Shown here: positions 20,019-32,160 of the stretch, in pieces
How positions within the stretch are numbered: the first letter of the stretch is position 1
Layout: each line of letters starts with the position of its first letter
From: Pinus tabuliformis
Lineage: Eukaryota > Streptophyta > Pinopsida > Pinales > Pinaceae
Direction of reading: 5' to 3'
Length of the DNA stretch: 64,000 bases
Assembly (NCBI GenBank): GCA_031772625.1
Contig: CM062811.1
Coordinates: forward strand, 651,126,871 to 651,190,870
Notes under the pieces: generated by a model
What the model was told of the DNA's origin: nothing
The model's input: the letters and a program-made list of their open reading frames with translations, nothing else
The model's database searches: none
Translations under genes and position numbers: made by a program

Positions 20019-20758
20019 GGGAAGAATTTTGAAGGTGTCATAATTATGTTGACTTTATACTCATTTTTCTCAGTTTTTTGCAAGGAACACAATGATGTGA
20101 TCAATTTCTTCATTTGAGTAGTTGAATTTTAGTCATCTTGCGAAAGGGAAATTTTGAGATTCCCGATGAGCCCAAATTTGACCGAGTCAGAAGGGGGTTG
20201 AGTTTACAGTCATATTTCACGATTTTTCACAAATAATTCAATCGTGTAATTTGTTTCTTCAGTAGAGGGGTGCATTTTCAGGCCATCCTCAGAAGTGGAG
20301 GTATAAGATCCATTGATGTCATGTCTTCTTTTGATTTTTACTAAGATGATGATTTGATGTTGAGATCCTTATATGCCACTTTGTGAGAGGATCCTTGTAT
20401 GCCACTAATAAAGAGAGTTTAATATTTTTTCATGCTAAAGGAGACCTTATATGAGTGAGATTTCTTACTCTAGTTAAGGGAGTTCTTCCTTGTATTGGCA
20501 AAGAATACATCATGTACTCATCATCATATTGCAACATTTAATGAAGAGGCCTCCCCACTCATAACATCAGGCCCAAAGTCGTAACCCACACTGGGTGAGC
20601 TTCATTATCAAGTTGTGTGTGTTCTTTTATTTGATGGTTTCCTTTATGTTTCCACTTATTTTAAGTATGCACATATGGTTTTTCATACTCTTCCACATGC
20701 AATTCCGCTAACATCACAAGATCTTGATTAATTTCGGTAGCTGAAAAAATCCATATCA
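20019..20758 (+). repeat. 3' LTR of the G-patch element, second part
   Basis: Continues the LTR after the Copia insertion and matches about 3750-4502. It ends CCATATCA and is followed by TSD CAAAG at 20759-20763. Confidence 0.85.
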
Positions 20759-20763
20759 CAAAG

Positions 20764-22358
20764 GAAGAGCTCACCAAGCATATGATACCCAAATCATTCC
20801 GTTACAACTCACTTATTGGTACACATTGTTGTGGCCATCACAAAATATTTAGAGTTGTAACCAAGGTGGCATCATTCAGGAAGTTATATTCATATCTACA
20901 GATGAGGATAAAACCTAGGGTCATTTTTGAATGAGACATCAAATGAAAGATCTACCTCATGAGTTATGTCATTGCTCCTGCGTAATCTATACATACCATA
21001 ATGACATTGTGGTGTTGAAAGGGACTACATAGGAGTCCCAATTAATGCTTTTCTTTCAATCAAGTGATTAAACTTTTAATTCCATTATTTGTTGGAAAGT
21101 ATGTATTACCAATGGCATTTTCTTGTAGGTAGAATAAAAGAAGCAAGGATGTTGATCTATGAGGAGGGATCAACGTTTTCTTGCAAGAAGATGCACAACT
21201 CGGGTTTTGAAAAACATGCTGACTAGATCCATGTAGTTGTACAAGGCACTGCATCAACCATAAATGGCAGGTATATTAGAAGGAAAATGAAAATTCACAC
21301 AACAAATGAAAATTTCCACCCTATTCATCAGCCTATACAAGTCACCATACCTTTGCAATAGGATTGGCCCTTAACATTAGGGTTTCCAACAACCTTCTAT
21401 ATTCTCCTCACAATTCCTCTTCTATCAATATGTACATATTTCTCATCATAATGATCATAGCTATGCAAAGATTAATTTGGCATGTAATAGTCATTGGACA
21501 TGAGAGAATGGTGAGGAAGGTCAAGAGTCATGATGGTAGATGAAAGGTCATAGGAGGAATGTGAAAGGTCACCCTCCTCACTTCTATAAGTAGACCTTCA
21601 TGCCTCATTTAGGGGGGACTTTTAGCACTTGAAATGGGACTAGTAGTAGACAGTTTATTTATGCTTGAGAACTAGAGGCACTTTGCTCTTGGAAGCTAAG
21701 AGGGTGAGCTAAAGTGTGGCTAGGTTTTTGCGTTGGATAATGGCATGAGAAAACCATGTCCCACTATTGGTCTTTGATGAATTGAAGGATATGTACTTGT
21801 ATTTGTAGCATCATTAATAAAATGTTCTTCATTTTTGGCACTAATTCCCATTCTTATTCATAGTGGTTGTATCGGTTGTTTGATATTCTCACTACATTTG
21901 TATGTGTTCTTTCATACACATAATATATTATGGATTGGTTTGTATTTGTTGCATGTATGTATGCTTTCAAATCTATGATTAATTATTCCACACCATGTCG
22001 GTGATCTATTGTGAACTAATTTACAATTAACCTCTGAGATGTTCTTGTTCATGTATGTTTGATCGGGTTTTGGCTCACTGATCCTTCTCATGGCATAAAT
22101 CTTCTTAGTGTTGTGGTGAATTTCTTGTACTTCTTTCTGTATGTTGTCAATCTTAGGATGACTTTGTTTCATTGTTTGGACATTTAATTCTTGTTATCAC
22201 TTTGAACTCTTTTCACTTGATAGCCAAGAGCGAAATATTCATGGTGGCAGTCGGGCCCACATAACAGATGGGGCTCCTATCTCAAACGATGTGAGGTCTA
22301 ATTATGACTTCACACAAGGAAGACCCCCTAGCTGTTGGCAATATATTCCATCCCGTCA
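20764..22358 (+). repeat. Left long LTR, second part
   Basis: Resumes the long LTR after the nested insertion and aligns with 34816-36310. It ends TCCCGTCA. No gene is seen; the frames at 21060-21257 and 21912-22172 on the minus strand have no recognisable domain. Confidence 0.8.
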
Positions 22359-22366
22359 ATAAATTT

Positions 22367-22385
22367 TGGTGCTAGAAAGAGGGCC
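22367..22385 (+). other. Primer-binding site of the long-LTR element
   Basis: TGGTGCTAGAAAGAGGGCC begins 9 bases after the LTR end. It starts TGG, as a tRNA 3'-end complement should. I cannot assign the tRNA with certainty. Confidence 0.5.
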
Positions 22386-22391
22386 AGATAA

Positions 22392-24241
22392 CAAGCTGAG
22401 ACCTTGGAACTTGTATTTTATTTTCATATCTCTAAATGGGTTCGTCCTGAATCTCTATTCCAGGATTCTTTTCTAAAAGAATTAATATTTTTGTACTCGC
22501 ATAAATATTCACACTTGTCACAATGGAAGTTTGATGGTGAGGGTCAAACAATGGTATTTGGACATATGTGTCAAGTCATTAGTTTTTTTCACTCTAACGA
22601 AATACAATGCAAGGATGTTATGGGAATATTTTCCACCCTCATGCTTGAAGGTCGAGTCAATTAGTGGTGCCACATGTTTCCAACTGCTTCAATCCACTCA
22701 TTCGAGCAACTCATCACTAAACTTCGTCAAGCCATTAATAGGTACAATTTTCAAGATTTTTTTAAAAGGATAAATCAAATTAGGAGGAAGCCTGAAGAAT
22801 CATTAGAATATTTTTCTAGTAGGTTTGTTCATATTTGTTGTGAATTTCTTGAAAGAGACATAGACTCGGTGTATTTGTGTGACAAGTTCCAAAGTTTGGT
22901 TTATGTTTCTCTACAACATGCTCAATTTGAAATGAATCCCGATCATCATAATAATCTGCAAGTTACAAATTGGCGTGATCTTATCCCTAATATTATCTTG
23001 CCTATCTCCATGATTCAGGAAAAGCCTCAAGCCTCCAATAAGGAAATTACTGCATGTGAAGTTCCTCCTCATTCTTCAGAATCATTCCCTAATGAAATTG
23101 TTGTCGTAAATAGTTTAAATGATGAATAATGTCTGCAGGGAAAGGAATCAAGTTGTCTAGCTCCTGAATCTCTCATACATCATGTTAAATGTGAAAAATA
23201 AGAAGAAGTTGATGTAACATCTCTTCCTGATGATGAAACCCAACTCGAGCCTATTAAACATATGCATAATTTTATTCCCGAATTTCATTCACCTATTGGC
23301 AATGACTTAGGTCTTGTTTGAGATAAAGTTGAATTTCCTATCAAATCCACAAAGCATGACATGCATGAAGATTCATTGCTTCCTCAGGTTGACACTAATG
23401 TACGAGGTGTAATTCATAGATCTAATTTAACTACAATTGATGTTCCTTCACTTGAATCTTTTAATTCATTGTACCCTGATTTATTTGATAAGTCTATTGA
23501 ACTAGCGGTTTCCCTGAATTCATTAGATATTCCTCCTACTAGTTTTAATTATGATTAGACACGTGATATGTTGCCTCACAATCAAAGAATGAAAATAGTG
23601 AATCTCCTGTTTGTGATCTTTTCAATATGCAATATTTACCAACTGAAGAAGAAGATTTTATATTGCAAGAAGTTAAAGATGGTACCCCGGTCAATCTATT
23701 TTCACTCTTGATCCAAGATGGGTCTTATGTGTCAGATACCCCATCTGATCGAATTAATGACTTTGAAAACTGTCACAAAATTGATAATGTCTTCACTGAT
23801 ACTGCTGATGACAATAGTTCACATTCTCCTATTGAACTTACGAAGCCACCAAAATTTGAAGATTCACCTTTCAAAGGTTGGGGGACTCATCAGGAATTTG
23901 AGGAACTTCAGCTTCCACTGATGGTTATGTTAGGTCCTCACAATCTTGATGAAATCCCAGAATTAAGTCAAATTAGGGTTCTTGAAATTAGGGTTTTTGC
24001 ACTCCACTCTCCTCTCAACATCATCATCTTGGATGCAGGTTTGTCTTGGAAATCCTTTGATTCGAGTGATTTTTCTCCAAGAATATATTTCCACCCTCTG
24101 TCAACCGATACACGATACTTGTCTGCTAAGCAGAGTATGCCAACCATTATTTCAAGTCCTTTTCATTCTTCCCTGGCTAGTGTATATTATCATCAGGTAC
24201 AAGATGATTTTTTCATGCATTCCAATATATGCAAGCAATAA
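22392..24241 (+). pseudogene. Gypsy-type Gag, decayed, with a long unassigned C-terminal extension
   Basis: The frame opens right after the PBS; no clear ATG marks the start. Residues encoded at about 22525-22870 match the Retrotrans_gag capsid pattern: a GEG-like start, the CHMFPTASIHSFEQL block and a helix-rich region ending ESLEYFSSRFVHICCEF. In-frame stops occur at 22662 (TAG), 23127, 23202, 23319 and 23556. A frameshift near 23590 joins to the frame 23627-24241. The C-terminal part is acidic and Ser-rich, with no zinc knuckle or protease motif. No pol follows. Capsid assembly is the family role; this copy is dead. Confidence 0.65.
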
Positions 24242-25446
24242 AACCACAATACTCAATTCTTTCCATAGATTCATCTTGTTATTTCACCTCCTTCTTGGGA
24301 ATCTGAAGAATCCAATATTTTGGGCAACTAGTTGATCCTTGTTAGAAAATTTGATGAAACCAAAAATTTATTCATTGATGGTTGTCCTATCACAGCTAAT
24401 GATGACCATATGAATTCACCAGTTGATCTTGTGAAAACACTGATATTTGATGACCTAGCATTTGAGGGTTCATAAATTTGTCAAGACAATGAGGCACTTC
24501 AGATTCCGCTGATGGTCATGTCAGGTCCTCACATCCTTGACGAAATCCATGAAGAACTTAAAACTAGGGTTTTTCAAAATTAGGGTTTATGTTCTTGAAT
24601 CATCTGGTATCCCTGTTGCACCTAGTGAAGGCCCATATTTTCAGAGTCATCAAGTTGATCATCCTCAATATCATGATAGGATTGTTGAATGGCTTGAAGG
24701 ATCTTATCTAGCTAATTCCCCTGCAACCAGGAAACATCTTGCCTCCCTTGCATTGAATTTAGGGTTAAGCATGAATGATTGCATCTCATGGCTGGATTAT
24801 CATGGTTTTCAAGTTTATAATTTTGTTGACCATGATAGGATTGTAGTTGGCTTGAATAGTCTTTTCTAGCACATTTTCCTTAAGATAGACGTGAGCTTTT
24901 GTCTGTTGTGGAGGTTTCACAAGTAAGCATTGTTGTTTTTGTACAATTCTCTATATTGATTCTAATTGCTAACATCTTTGTTTTTGCAGGTTTGGAACTA
25001 TTATGGCGGCTACATTGGAAGTTTGATTTTTCATGACCTGACCTCCTCTCTTGTTAAATTAAGGTTTTAGGTTTAGTCTAGTTAGGATTTTTTAATTAAG
25101 GTTTACTTTTCCAAGTTTTCTAATTAGGGTTTATTTCCTAGGATTTTATTTATGGTTTAAATATGCTATGCTATGTTTTCTTTATTGTAGGTAGTTTAGT
25201 TTTCTGCACCATATTAAGCCACCATGTTGCATTCATAGTCCGGCAATAATCATTGCTGCATGACATTCATGAAATCTCTGCATGTGCACGACATGGGTCT
25301 TTTAATTACAATTAGTTGATTTCTTCTTTGCATTTACATAGTATTACATGGCATTCTATCTCTGCATTACATTAAACAATTAAAAGACACAATTGGGAAG
25401 AGAAATTATAACATATTCTAAGGGACAAGGCACACTCTTTATTACA
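24242..25446 (+). other. Non-coding 3' internal part of the long-LTR element
   Basis: It contains a diverged repeat of an upstream block (24480-24590 resembles 23890-24000) and several TTAGGGTTT-like words. The frame 24537-24869 has no domain I recognise. The region between about 25380 and 25446 should contain the polypurine tract, but I cannot choose one. Confidence 0.5.
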
Positions 25447-27094
25447 TGATGGGAGTTTGAATTAAATAAAAATGGGCATGCATAATGGATATTTAAATTA
25501 AATAAACTGGTTTGTGCCTTCGATGAACAGAAGGAGAAAGTCATGTATTATGCAAAAAGGGCATTCAACATATGCTTTGGCAAAGGTGTTTACAACTAAT
25601 GAGGAAATCATGTGACCTCGGGTCAATAGGAAAGGGATTTTGCTATCTTGACGCTAAAGGGCCAATGCACACTTCAATGGCCACAAATTTGCCAATAAAT
25701 CATGCACCTTAGTGATATAAACAATGCACGTGCAAAGATTCAACACAACAATGTGATGGGATGGAAGTAAGTATATGTGCAATCCACACCAAGCATAGTT
25801 AGAATATAGCAGTTATTAGCCTCCAAACAATGCGATGGATTCAAAATATGTGGCAACATTTCATTCCAAAAAAAATTTAGCCAACACATTGGAATCAATT
25901 GACAAAGGCATGTTAAATTCCATATAGCAAGGCTAGTGCATTGAAGGTATAGTCACGGCTCATTGGGAAAGGAAATGAAAGACATGTTTTGTGGATAATA
26001 CAATATTGAAAGGGGCGCATAACGCACTAATTGTGCATAGGGTTTGTCTTGTTGGTGTGGGATGTATGTAAAAGGTCACATATTATTTTGATAAACAAGT
26101 ATGGTGTAAAAATCATACATCAGGTATTACACCATCTTTATTAACTGACAAGTGTAGGGGCACCTCCATTCCACAAAACTAATTGATTATTGCAGCGTAT
26201 ATGTGACAATTATGATCATATTATGTGTTCAATTGAACACATTACATCGCCCCTACAACTATGCAATGTGACAATATAAATAGACCAAATATGGCATTGA
26301 AATAATGCTATTTGTTGCCTGATGAAAGCATTGTAGGCGAACAAACATCTCTAGAGGACACATGCTTTGGGAAAGGATACCAACGAAATTCCATTTGTTG
26401 AATGTTCAAGTGACTATACCACGATGTGACTTTGTATCTACCACTAAGAAAAGGGTATGAGACTAAAACTTTTGTAGTTTGCGATACAATGTTGTATGTA
26501 AAGCCACCAAATTTTATTCTTTGTATTGGGTACTGGACATATGAGGGAAGGAATGCTTGCTTTTGGCGGCTCACACAAAAGGAAATCATGCTTCGTGGCC
26601 ATCATCTACTATGATGATAAAATAGTCAATTGCACAAATCTGAAGCCAAACAATTGATATTAAGATGGCAACAAAGAAGACAAAATTGTGATGAGCAAAT
26701 TGGTTGGTTTGTCCTCAAGAATCCATTGCATATGGGATAATTGAATAGGTTAATTATCCTAATGAAGGTATAGAGGACCATGGTCCTGTTGTTGACTTTA
26801 ACAGGTGGAATTTAATATAGATAACAGAGGTGGGTTGTTTACAACACCATAAGCTTATTTCCACTATCAAGATTACCTCAGTGATTATGACATCTCGAGA
26901 GGTTTCCCTGGTAGTGTTAGCATTTACAATTTCAACCTATACCTACAACTTTGTAGGCCATAAATCCTCAGAAAACAACAATAGTTCCATTCTCCAACAC
27001 ATTCTTTTAGGTTATTGGTAGGATCCCCAATTAGAAATATTATGCCAACATGTTCAATGGTCTCCTATAACTGAATCTTTCAAATAGGAGAAGG
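25447..27094 (+). repeat. Right long LTR, first part
   Basis: It probably starts at 25447 with TGATGGGA, which pairs with the LTR end TCCYGTCA. From 25581 on it aligns with position 1 onward of the window. A TATAAATA box is at 26275-26282. It is interrupted by the plus-strand Copia at 27095. Confidence 0.75.
26275..26282 (+). promoter_or_regulatory. TATA box of the right long LTR
   Basis: TATAAATA at the position homologous to 825-832 of the left LTR. Confidence 0.45.
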
Positions 27095-27583
27095 TGTTGG
27101 GTTGTGTTATATTCTTTCCACGACTAGCCCACGTAGTTAACCGGGGTTTAGAGGGGGGGAGGTCACAGGGGGTTTGAGGGGTACCGTAACCCCACTTTAT
27201 GGGGTCCGGGGCAGCGCCCCCAAAAATTTTGGTTTTGGACCCTATGTTAGGATGGGCAGACCCACCTATGGTTTTGTGCATGACTTTCGCACATGTTTTT
27301 GGACACGATGGTTTTCAGTCCATGGTATTGGACGCGATGGTTTTCGGTCCATGGTATTGGATGCGATGGTTTTCGGTCCATGGTATTGGATGCTTTGGCA
27401 TGTATAAATATGTATTATAACATTGAAAGGAACATAATGAAAAATCAAGCTGGTAGTCCTGGTTTTGGGATCCAGAGGAAAATCTTTGTGTATATGTGTT
27501 TTATGTGTTATGCTCTCACATTGTTTATTTTCTGTGTTTTAGAATTCATATAAAGGTAATTTCTGTAGGTGTTAAAACCTACA
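27095..27583 (+). repeat. 5' LTR of the plus-strand Copia
   Basis: 489 bp, TGTTGGG to CCTACA. It contains three 29-bp units (about 27305-27391) and a TATAAATA box at 27403-27410. Confidence 0.94.
27403..27410 (+). promoter_or_regulatory. TATA box of the Copia 5' LTR
   Basis: TATAAATA directly downstream of the 29-bp repeat block. It is present at the same place in all four Copia LTRs of the window (also 31974-31981 and, on the minus strand, 14969-14976 and 19656-19663). Confidence 0.6.
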
Positions 27584-27585
27584 TT

Positions 27586-27596
27586 TGGTATCAGAG
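27586..27596 (+). other. Primer-binding site of the plus-strand Copia
   Basis: TGGTATCAGAG, the initiator-Met tRNA type, 2 bases after the LTR. Confidence 0.85.
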
Positions 27597-27705
27597 ATGT
27601 TTCGGCTTCAAGGGGACGCCTTTGTTGCTTAGGGGTTTCGCTCGGGCCTGTGGTAGACCCTATTCAGTGGGAGATCTGCAAGATCGATTCTAGTGGTGAA
27701 AGAAG

Positions 27706-30700
27706 ATGGCGAGCAGTGGAAATATAGAGATCGAGAAATTTAATGGTCAGATTTTTGAGTTATGGAAACTCAAGATGGAGGATTTGTTGGTCGATAAAGA
27801 TCAGTGGATCGTGGTAGATCCGGGTTCTAAACCAACGGCAGTGTCCGATGAAGAATGGAAGAAGTTGGATCGGAAGGCAAAGAGCACAATACGATTGTGT
27901 GTCTCAGATTTAGTATTGCTGAATGTATCAGGGGACGCTATGGCGAAGGCTTTGTGGGACAAGTTAGGGACTTTGTACCAATCTAAGTCTCTGGTGAATA
28001 AATTGTTCCTGTGGAAAAAGCTTTATAACCTGAGGATGAAAGATGGAGACTCGGTGACAAAGCATCTGAATGCATTTAATACTGTGGTAAGTCAGTTAGC
28101 ATCTGTTGATATTTAAAATTTCAGATGAAGATACGTGCATCAGTTTGTTGTGTTCTCTACCAGATTCGTGGGATAGTCTGGTTATTGAAATAGGTATCAA
28201 TGCAACTGCCCTGCAGTTTGATGAAATAGTCTCATCCTTGCTGACGGAGGAGATGAGATGGAAAAATATGGAGAGCCAGAATGGTGATACCTTGTCTGTA
28301 TGAGGACAGTCCCAGAACAGAAACAAAAATAAGTCATCGAGTGGGAGATCTAAATCTAAAGGGAGATCTAAATCTCCAGGAAAACCTATAAAGGTGGTGT
28401 GCTGTAAATGCGGAAAGGAAGGGCACTACAAAAGGGACTGTAAATCTAAAGCTCCTAATAAAGGAAAGGGATCTGATGATGCTCCTTCTGCAGTGGCGAA
28501 AACCACCTCAGATGAAGGTGGGGATGTGTACTTGGCTTCTTCAAGTACATATGTAGATCATGAGGCATGGTTGATTGACTCAGGTGCATCCTTTCACTTC
28601 ACTCCCCATAGAGAGTGGTTCTGCGAGTATGAGAAATACGATGGTGGTGATGTCTTCTTAGGGGATGATAGGAAGGCTAGAATCATTGGTCGCGGAAAAG
28701 TAAAGTTGAAGTTGCAAGGTGGAAGGGTTAGAACACTTCCGGGTGTTCTTCATATTCTTGCATTGGCCAGAAATCTGATTTTTGTAAGCAAGTTGGATGA
28801 TGTAGGTGTAAAAGCAGTGTTCGAGAAGGATACCTGCAAAATGGTTCGGGGAGCACTGGTATTGATGCGGGGAGTTCGAACTGGAACTCTATACAAGCTG
28901 CAAGGTAGCACTGTTATTGATGGGTGCAACAGTTCTGTGGTTCCTGAAAGTGGAGCAGAAAATCTAGTGGTCTCTGGAGAGAAGACCATGTTGTGGCATC
29001 AAAGGCTTGGACATATTGGAGAGAAGGGCCTTCGAATACTTCATGGTAAAGGTATGGTAGAAGGTATGAGTAATAGCTCTCTGGATTTTGATTTCTGTGA
29101 AAATTGTGTATATGGGAAGCAGAATCGGGTGAGTTTCCCCTCTGGTAGTAAGAGGGAAAAACAGATATTAGAACTTGTGCACAGTGATGTGTTTGGACCT
29201 ATGAAGGTTCCATCACTGGGTAAGTCTGTGTACTATGTATCATTTATAGGTGACTTCTCAAGGTATATATGGATATATTTCCTTAAGAAGAAATCTGAAG
29301 CCTTTGACAGGTTTAAAGAATTTAAGGCTCTCGTGGAAAATCAGATAGAGAAGAAGATAAAGGTGCTGAGGACAGATAATGGTGGAGAGTTTTGCAGCAA
29401 GGAATTTGAAGAATTCTGTAAGAAGTGTGGTATATCACGGTAGAAGACTAATCCATATACACCTCAGCAAAATGGAGTTGTAGAAAGAACGAACAAGACG
29501 TTGATGGAAAGGTCAAGAAGCATGCTCAGTGGTGCTGGGTTAGGACATGAATTCTGGGCAGAGGCGGTGGATACTGCATGTTACCTGGTCAATAGGTCAC
29601 CTTCATCAGTGTTGGAAGATAAGACTCCACAAGAGAAATCCTCTCTTTCACATCTAAGGGTATTTAGATGTGATGCATATGTACATGTTCCAAAGGAGAA
29701 ACGGACCAAGTTGGATAGTAAATATGAAAAGTGCATCTTTATTGGGTATAAGGATGGTTTAAAGGGTTATAAGCTTTGGAACCCAACAACAAGGAAGGTT
29801 GTGTACAACCGAGATGTGGTGTTCAGAGAGGTGAAAGATGTTATTAAACATGAAGTCCAACCAAAGGAACCTGAGAAGATAGAGTTTGAACTAAAGGAGG
29901 AAGAATCAGACTCTACAACAGAGGAGGAATTAGAAGATGAAGAGCCACAAACTCCGGGTGTAAGAAGATCAGTTCGAGAAAGAAGGCAGCCAGAAAGATA
30001 TAGTCCATCTGCTTTCTATTCAAATTTTGCTTTATCTATTACTGATTATGATCCCAGAATTGTGAAGGAAGCAGTAGATTCATAGGATGGAAAACTCTGG
30101 AAAGAGGCCATGGTTGATGAAATGGCATCTTTGCACAAAAATGAGGCTTGGGATCTGGTGGGGTTGCCGACTGGAAGGAAACCCATTGGCAGCAAATGGG
30201 TGTTCAAGAAGAAGACAAATGCAGAAGTAAAGGTGGAGAAATACAAAGTTCGGTTGGTAGCAAAAGGTTATTCCCAGGTGTCGGGAATTGATTTTGGTGA
30301 TATTTTTTCTCCTGTTGCCAAGGTAACTTCTATTAGATTACTTTTATCTGTTGTTGTTGCTTTTGATTTTGAGGTAGAAAAGATGGATGTGAAGACAACA
30401 TTTCTTCACGGGGATCTGGAAGAGGAAATATACATGAAGCAACCTGAAGGCTTTGCAGTGAAGGGTAAGAAAGAACTGGTATGCAAGTTAAAGAAGTCTT
30501 TGTATGGGTTAAAATAGTCACCAAGGATGTGGTATCAGAAATTTGATACATTTATACGGGGACTTGGCATTACCAGAAGCAAAGCAGATCACTGTGTGTA
30601 TTTTAAATTAATTGGTGACCGTGTTATTTATCTGGTCTTCTGTGTGGATGATATGTTGCTGGTTGGAAATGACAAAGAAATTATCCAGGATTTGAAGACC

Positions 30701-31615
30701 CAATTGTCCTCCAAATTCGACATGAAAGATCTTGGTGCTGCAAACTATATTTTGGGCATGGAAATTAAAAGAGATCGGGTAAAAAGGAATCTCTGGTTAA
30801 ACCAGAGGAAGTATGTCGAGACAATACTGCAAAGGTTTAATATGCAGGATAGTAAACCAGTGAAGGTTCCTATTCCTGTAGGTGTGAGGTTATCTACTGA
30901 ACAATGTCCCAAGACACAAGAAGAGGAAGAGGACATGTCCCGTGTTCCATATGCAAGTGTAGTCGGTAGCCTGATGTATGCAATGGTCTGTACTAGACCA
31001 AACATTGCACATGCAGTGGGAGTATTGAGCAGGTTTATGTCAAAACCAGGGAAGGAGCACTGGACAGTAGTAAAGCGGGTTTTCAGGTATTTGCGTGGCA
31101 CTAGTGATTATGGTTTGTGCTACCAAAGAAGATCAGGATTGGGCAAAATGTTTGATATTCGTGGCTTTGTTGCTGGATATCTGGATCAGAGAAGATCTAC
31201 AAGTGGGTATGTGTTTAACCTATTTGGAGGTGCAGTCAGTTGGATGAGTAAGAAACAATTTGTAGTGGCACTATCAACTACAGAGGCAGAATACATGGTA
31301 GCCACTCATGCAAGCAAGGAAGCAGTTTGGTTGCAAAGATTGTGTTCAAGTATGGGGTTAGTACAGGGAGCCATAAAGATAGACTGTGACAGCCAAAGTG
31401 CAATTTTCTTGGAAAATAACCCCGCATATCATTCAAAGACAAAGCACATTGATGTTCAGTATCACTTTGTGAGGGATATGATAGAAGACAAGAAGGTGTT
31501 GCTGGTAAAGGTGGACACTTTGAGGAATACTGCAGATGCATTGACAAAATCTATGAGCTCTGAGAAGTTCTCTTGGTGTAGAGAAACAATGGGCATTGCA
31601 GGGCTGGATAAATGA
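27706..31615 (+). pseudogene. Copia gag-pol polyprotein, plus-strand copy
   Basis: ATG at 27706. Gag (UBN2 type) runs to about 28300 with a frameshift near 28110. A basic linker and an intact zinc knuckle [14 protein letters not shown] follow near 28403. The protease is DSGAS near 28577. The GAG-pre-integrase box LWHQRLGHI is near 28990. The integrase has [16 protein letters not shown] and a Glu block near 29475. RT has CVDDMLL near 30645, where the family Tyr is Cys. RNase H lacks most of the DADWARD segment (near 31170) but keeps STTEAEYM. In-frame stops lie at 28301 (TGA), 29441, 30083 and 30515 (TAG). At 30515 and 29441 the minus-strand copy has CAG and CAA. The natural stop is at 31613. 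The polyprotein drives reverse transcription and integration when intact; this copy is dead. Confidence 0.9.
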
Positions 31616-31664
31616 CTAAGCTCTCTTGTGGCCCCCTCTGGAAAGAAAATAACAAGTGGGAGAA

Positions 31665-32155
31665 TGTTGGGTTGTGTTATATTCTTTCCACGACTAGCCC
31701 ACGTAGTTAACCAAGGATTAGAGGGGGGGAAGTCATAGGGGGTTTTAGGGGTACCCGTAACCCCACTTTATGGGGTCCTGGGCAGCGCCCCGGAAAATTT
31801 TGGTTTTGGACCCTATGTTAGGATGGGCGGACCCACCTATGGTTTTGTGCATGATTTTTGCACATATTTTTGGACGCAATGGTTTTCGGTCCATGGTATT
31901 CGACGCGATGGTTTTTGGTCCATGGTATTGGACGCGATGGTTTTCGGTCCATGGTATTGGATGCTTCGGCATGTATAAATATGTATTATAACATTGAAAG
32001 GAACATAATGAAAAATCAAGCTGGTAGTCTCGGTTTTGGGATCCAGGGGAAAATCTCTGTGTATATGTGTTTTATGTGTTATGCTCTCGCATTGTTTATT
32101 TTGTGTGTTTTAGAATTCGTATGTAGGTAATTTCTGTACGGGGTTAAAACCTACA
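31665..32155 (+). repeat. 3' LTR of the plus-strand Copia
   Basis: 491 bp, TGTTGGG to CCTACA, preceded by the purine tract AACAAGTGGGAGAA. It contains three 29-bp units and TATAAATA at 31974-31981. Confidence 0.94.
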
Positions 32156-32160
32156 TAAGG

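Larger units (their letters stand above)
3009..20758 (+). mobile_element. LTR element encoding a coiled-coil/G-patch/zinc-knuckle protein (nested insertion)
   Basis: The element is bounded by a perfect 5-bp target duplication CAAAG at 3004-3008 and 20759-20763. The uninterrupted target can be seen in the other long LTR at about 34814 (a run reading tgacaaaggaagagctc). The left LTR is 3009-4502; the right LTR is 13987-14794 plus 20019-20758. The termini are TGATCY and TATCA or GATCA. The PBS is at 4507-4519 and the polypurine tract at 13974-13986. The only coding content is a single frame with a coiled coil, a G-patch and a CCHC knuckle, split by the later insertion at 5293-13111. No protease, RT or integrase is visible, so the element is non-autonomous. 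Confidence 0.88.
27095..32155 (+). mobile_element. Ty1/copia retrotransposon, plus-strand copy
   Basis: LTRs at 27095-27583 and 31665-32155 (489 and 491 bp) begin TGTTGGG and end CCTACA. TSD is GAAGG (27090-27094) and TAAGG (32156-32160), with one mismatch. The intact target GAAGGG is visible in the other long LTR at about 1637. The PBS is TGGTATCAGAG at 27586-27596 and the purine tract lies at 31651-31664. It is the same family as the minus-strand copy. The coding frame has one frameshift and four stops. Confidence 0.95.
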
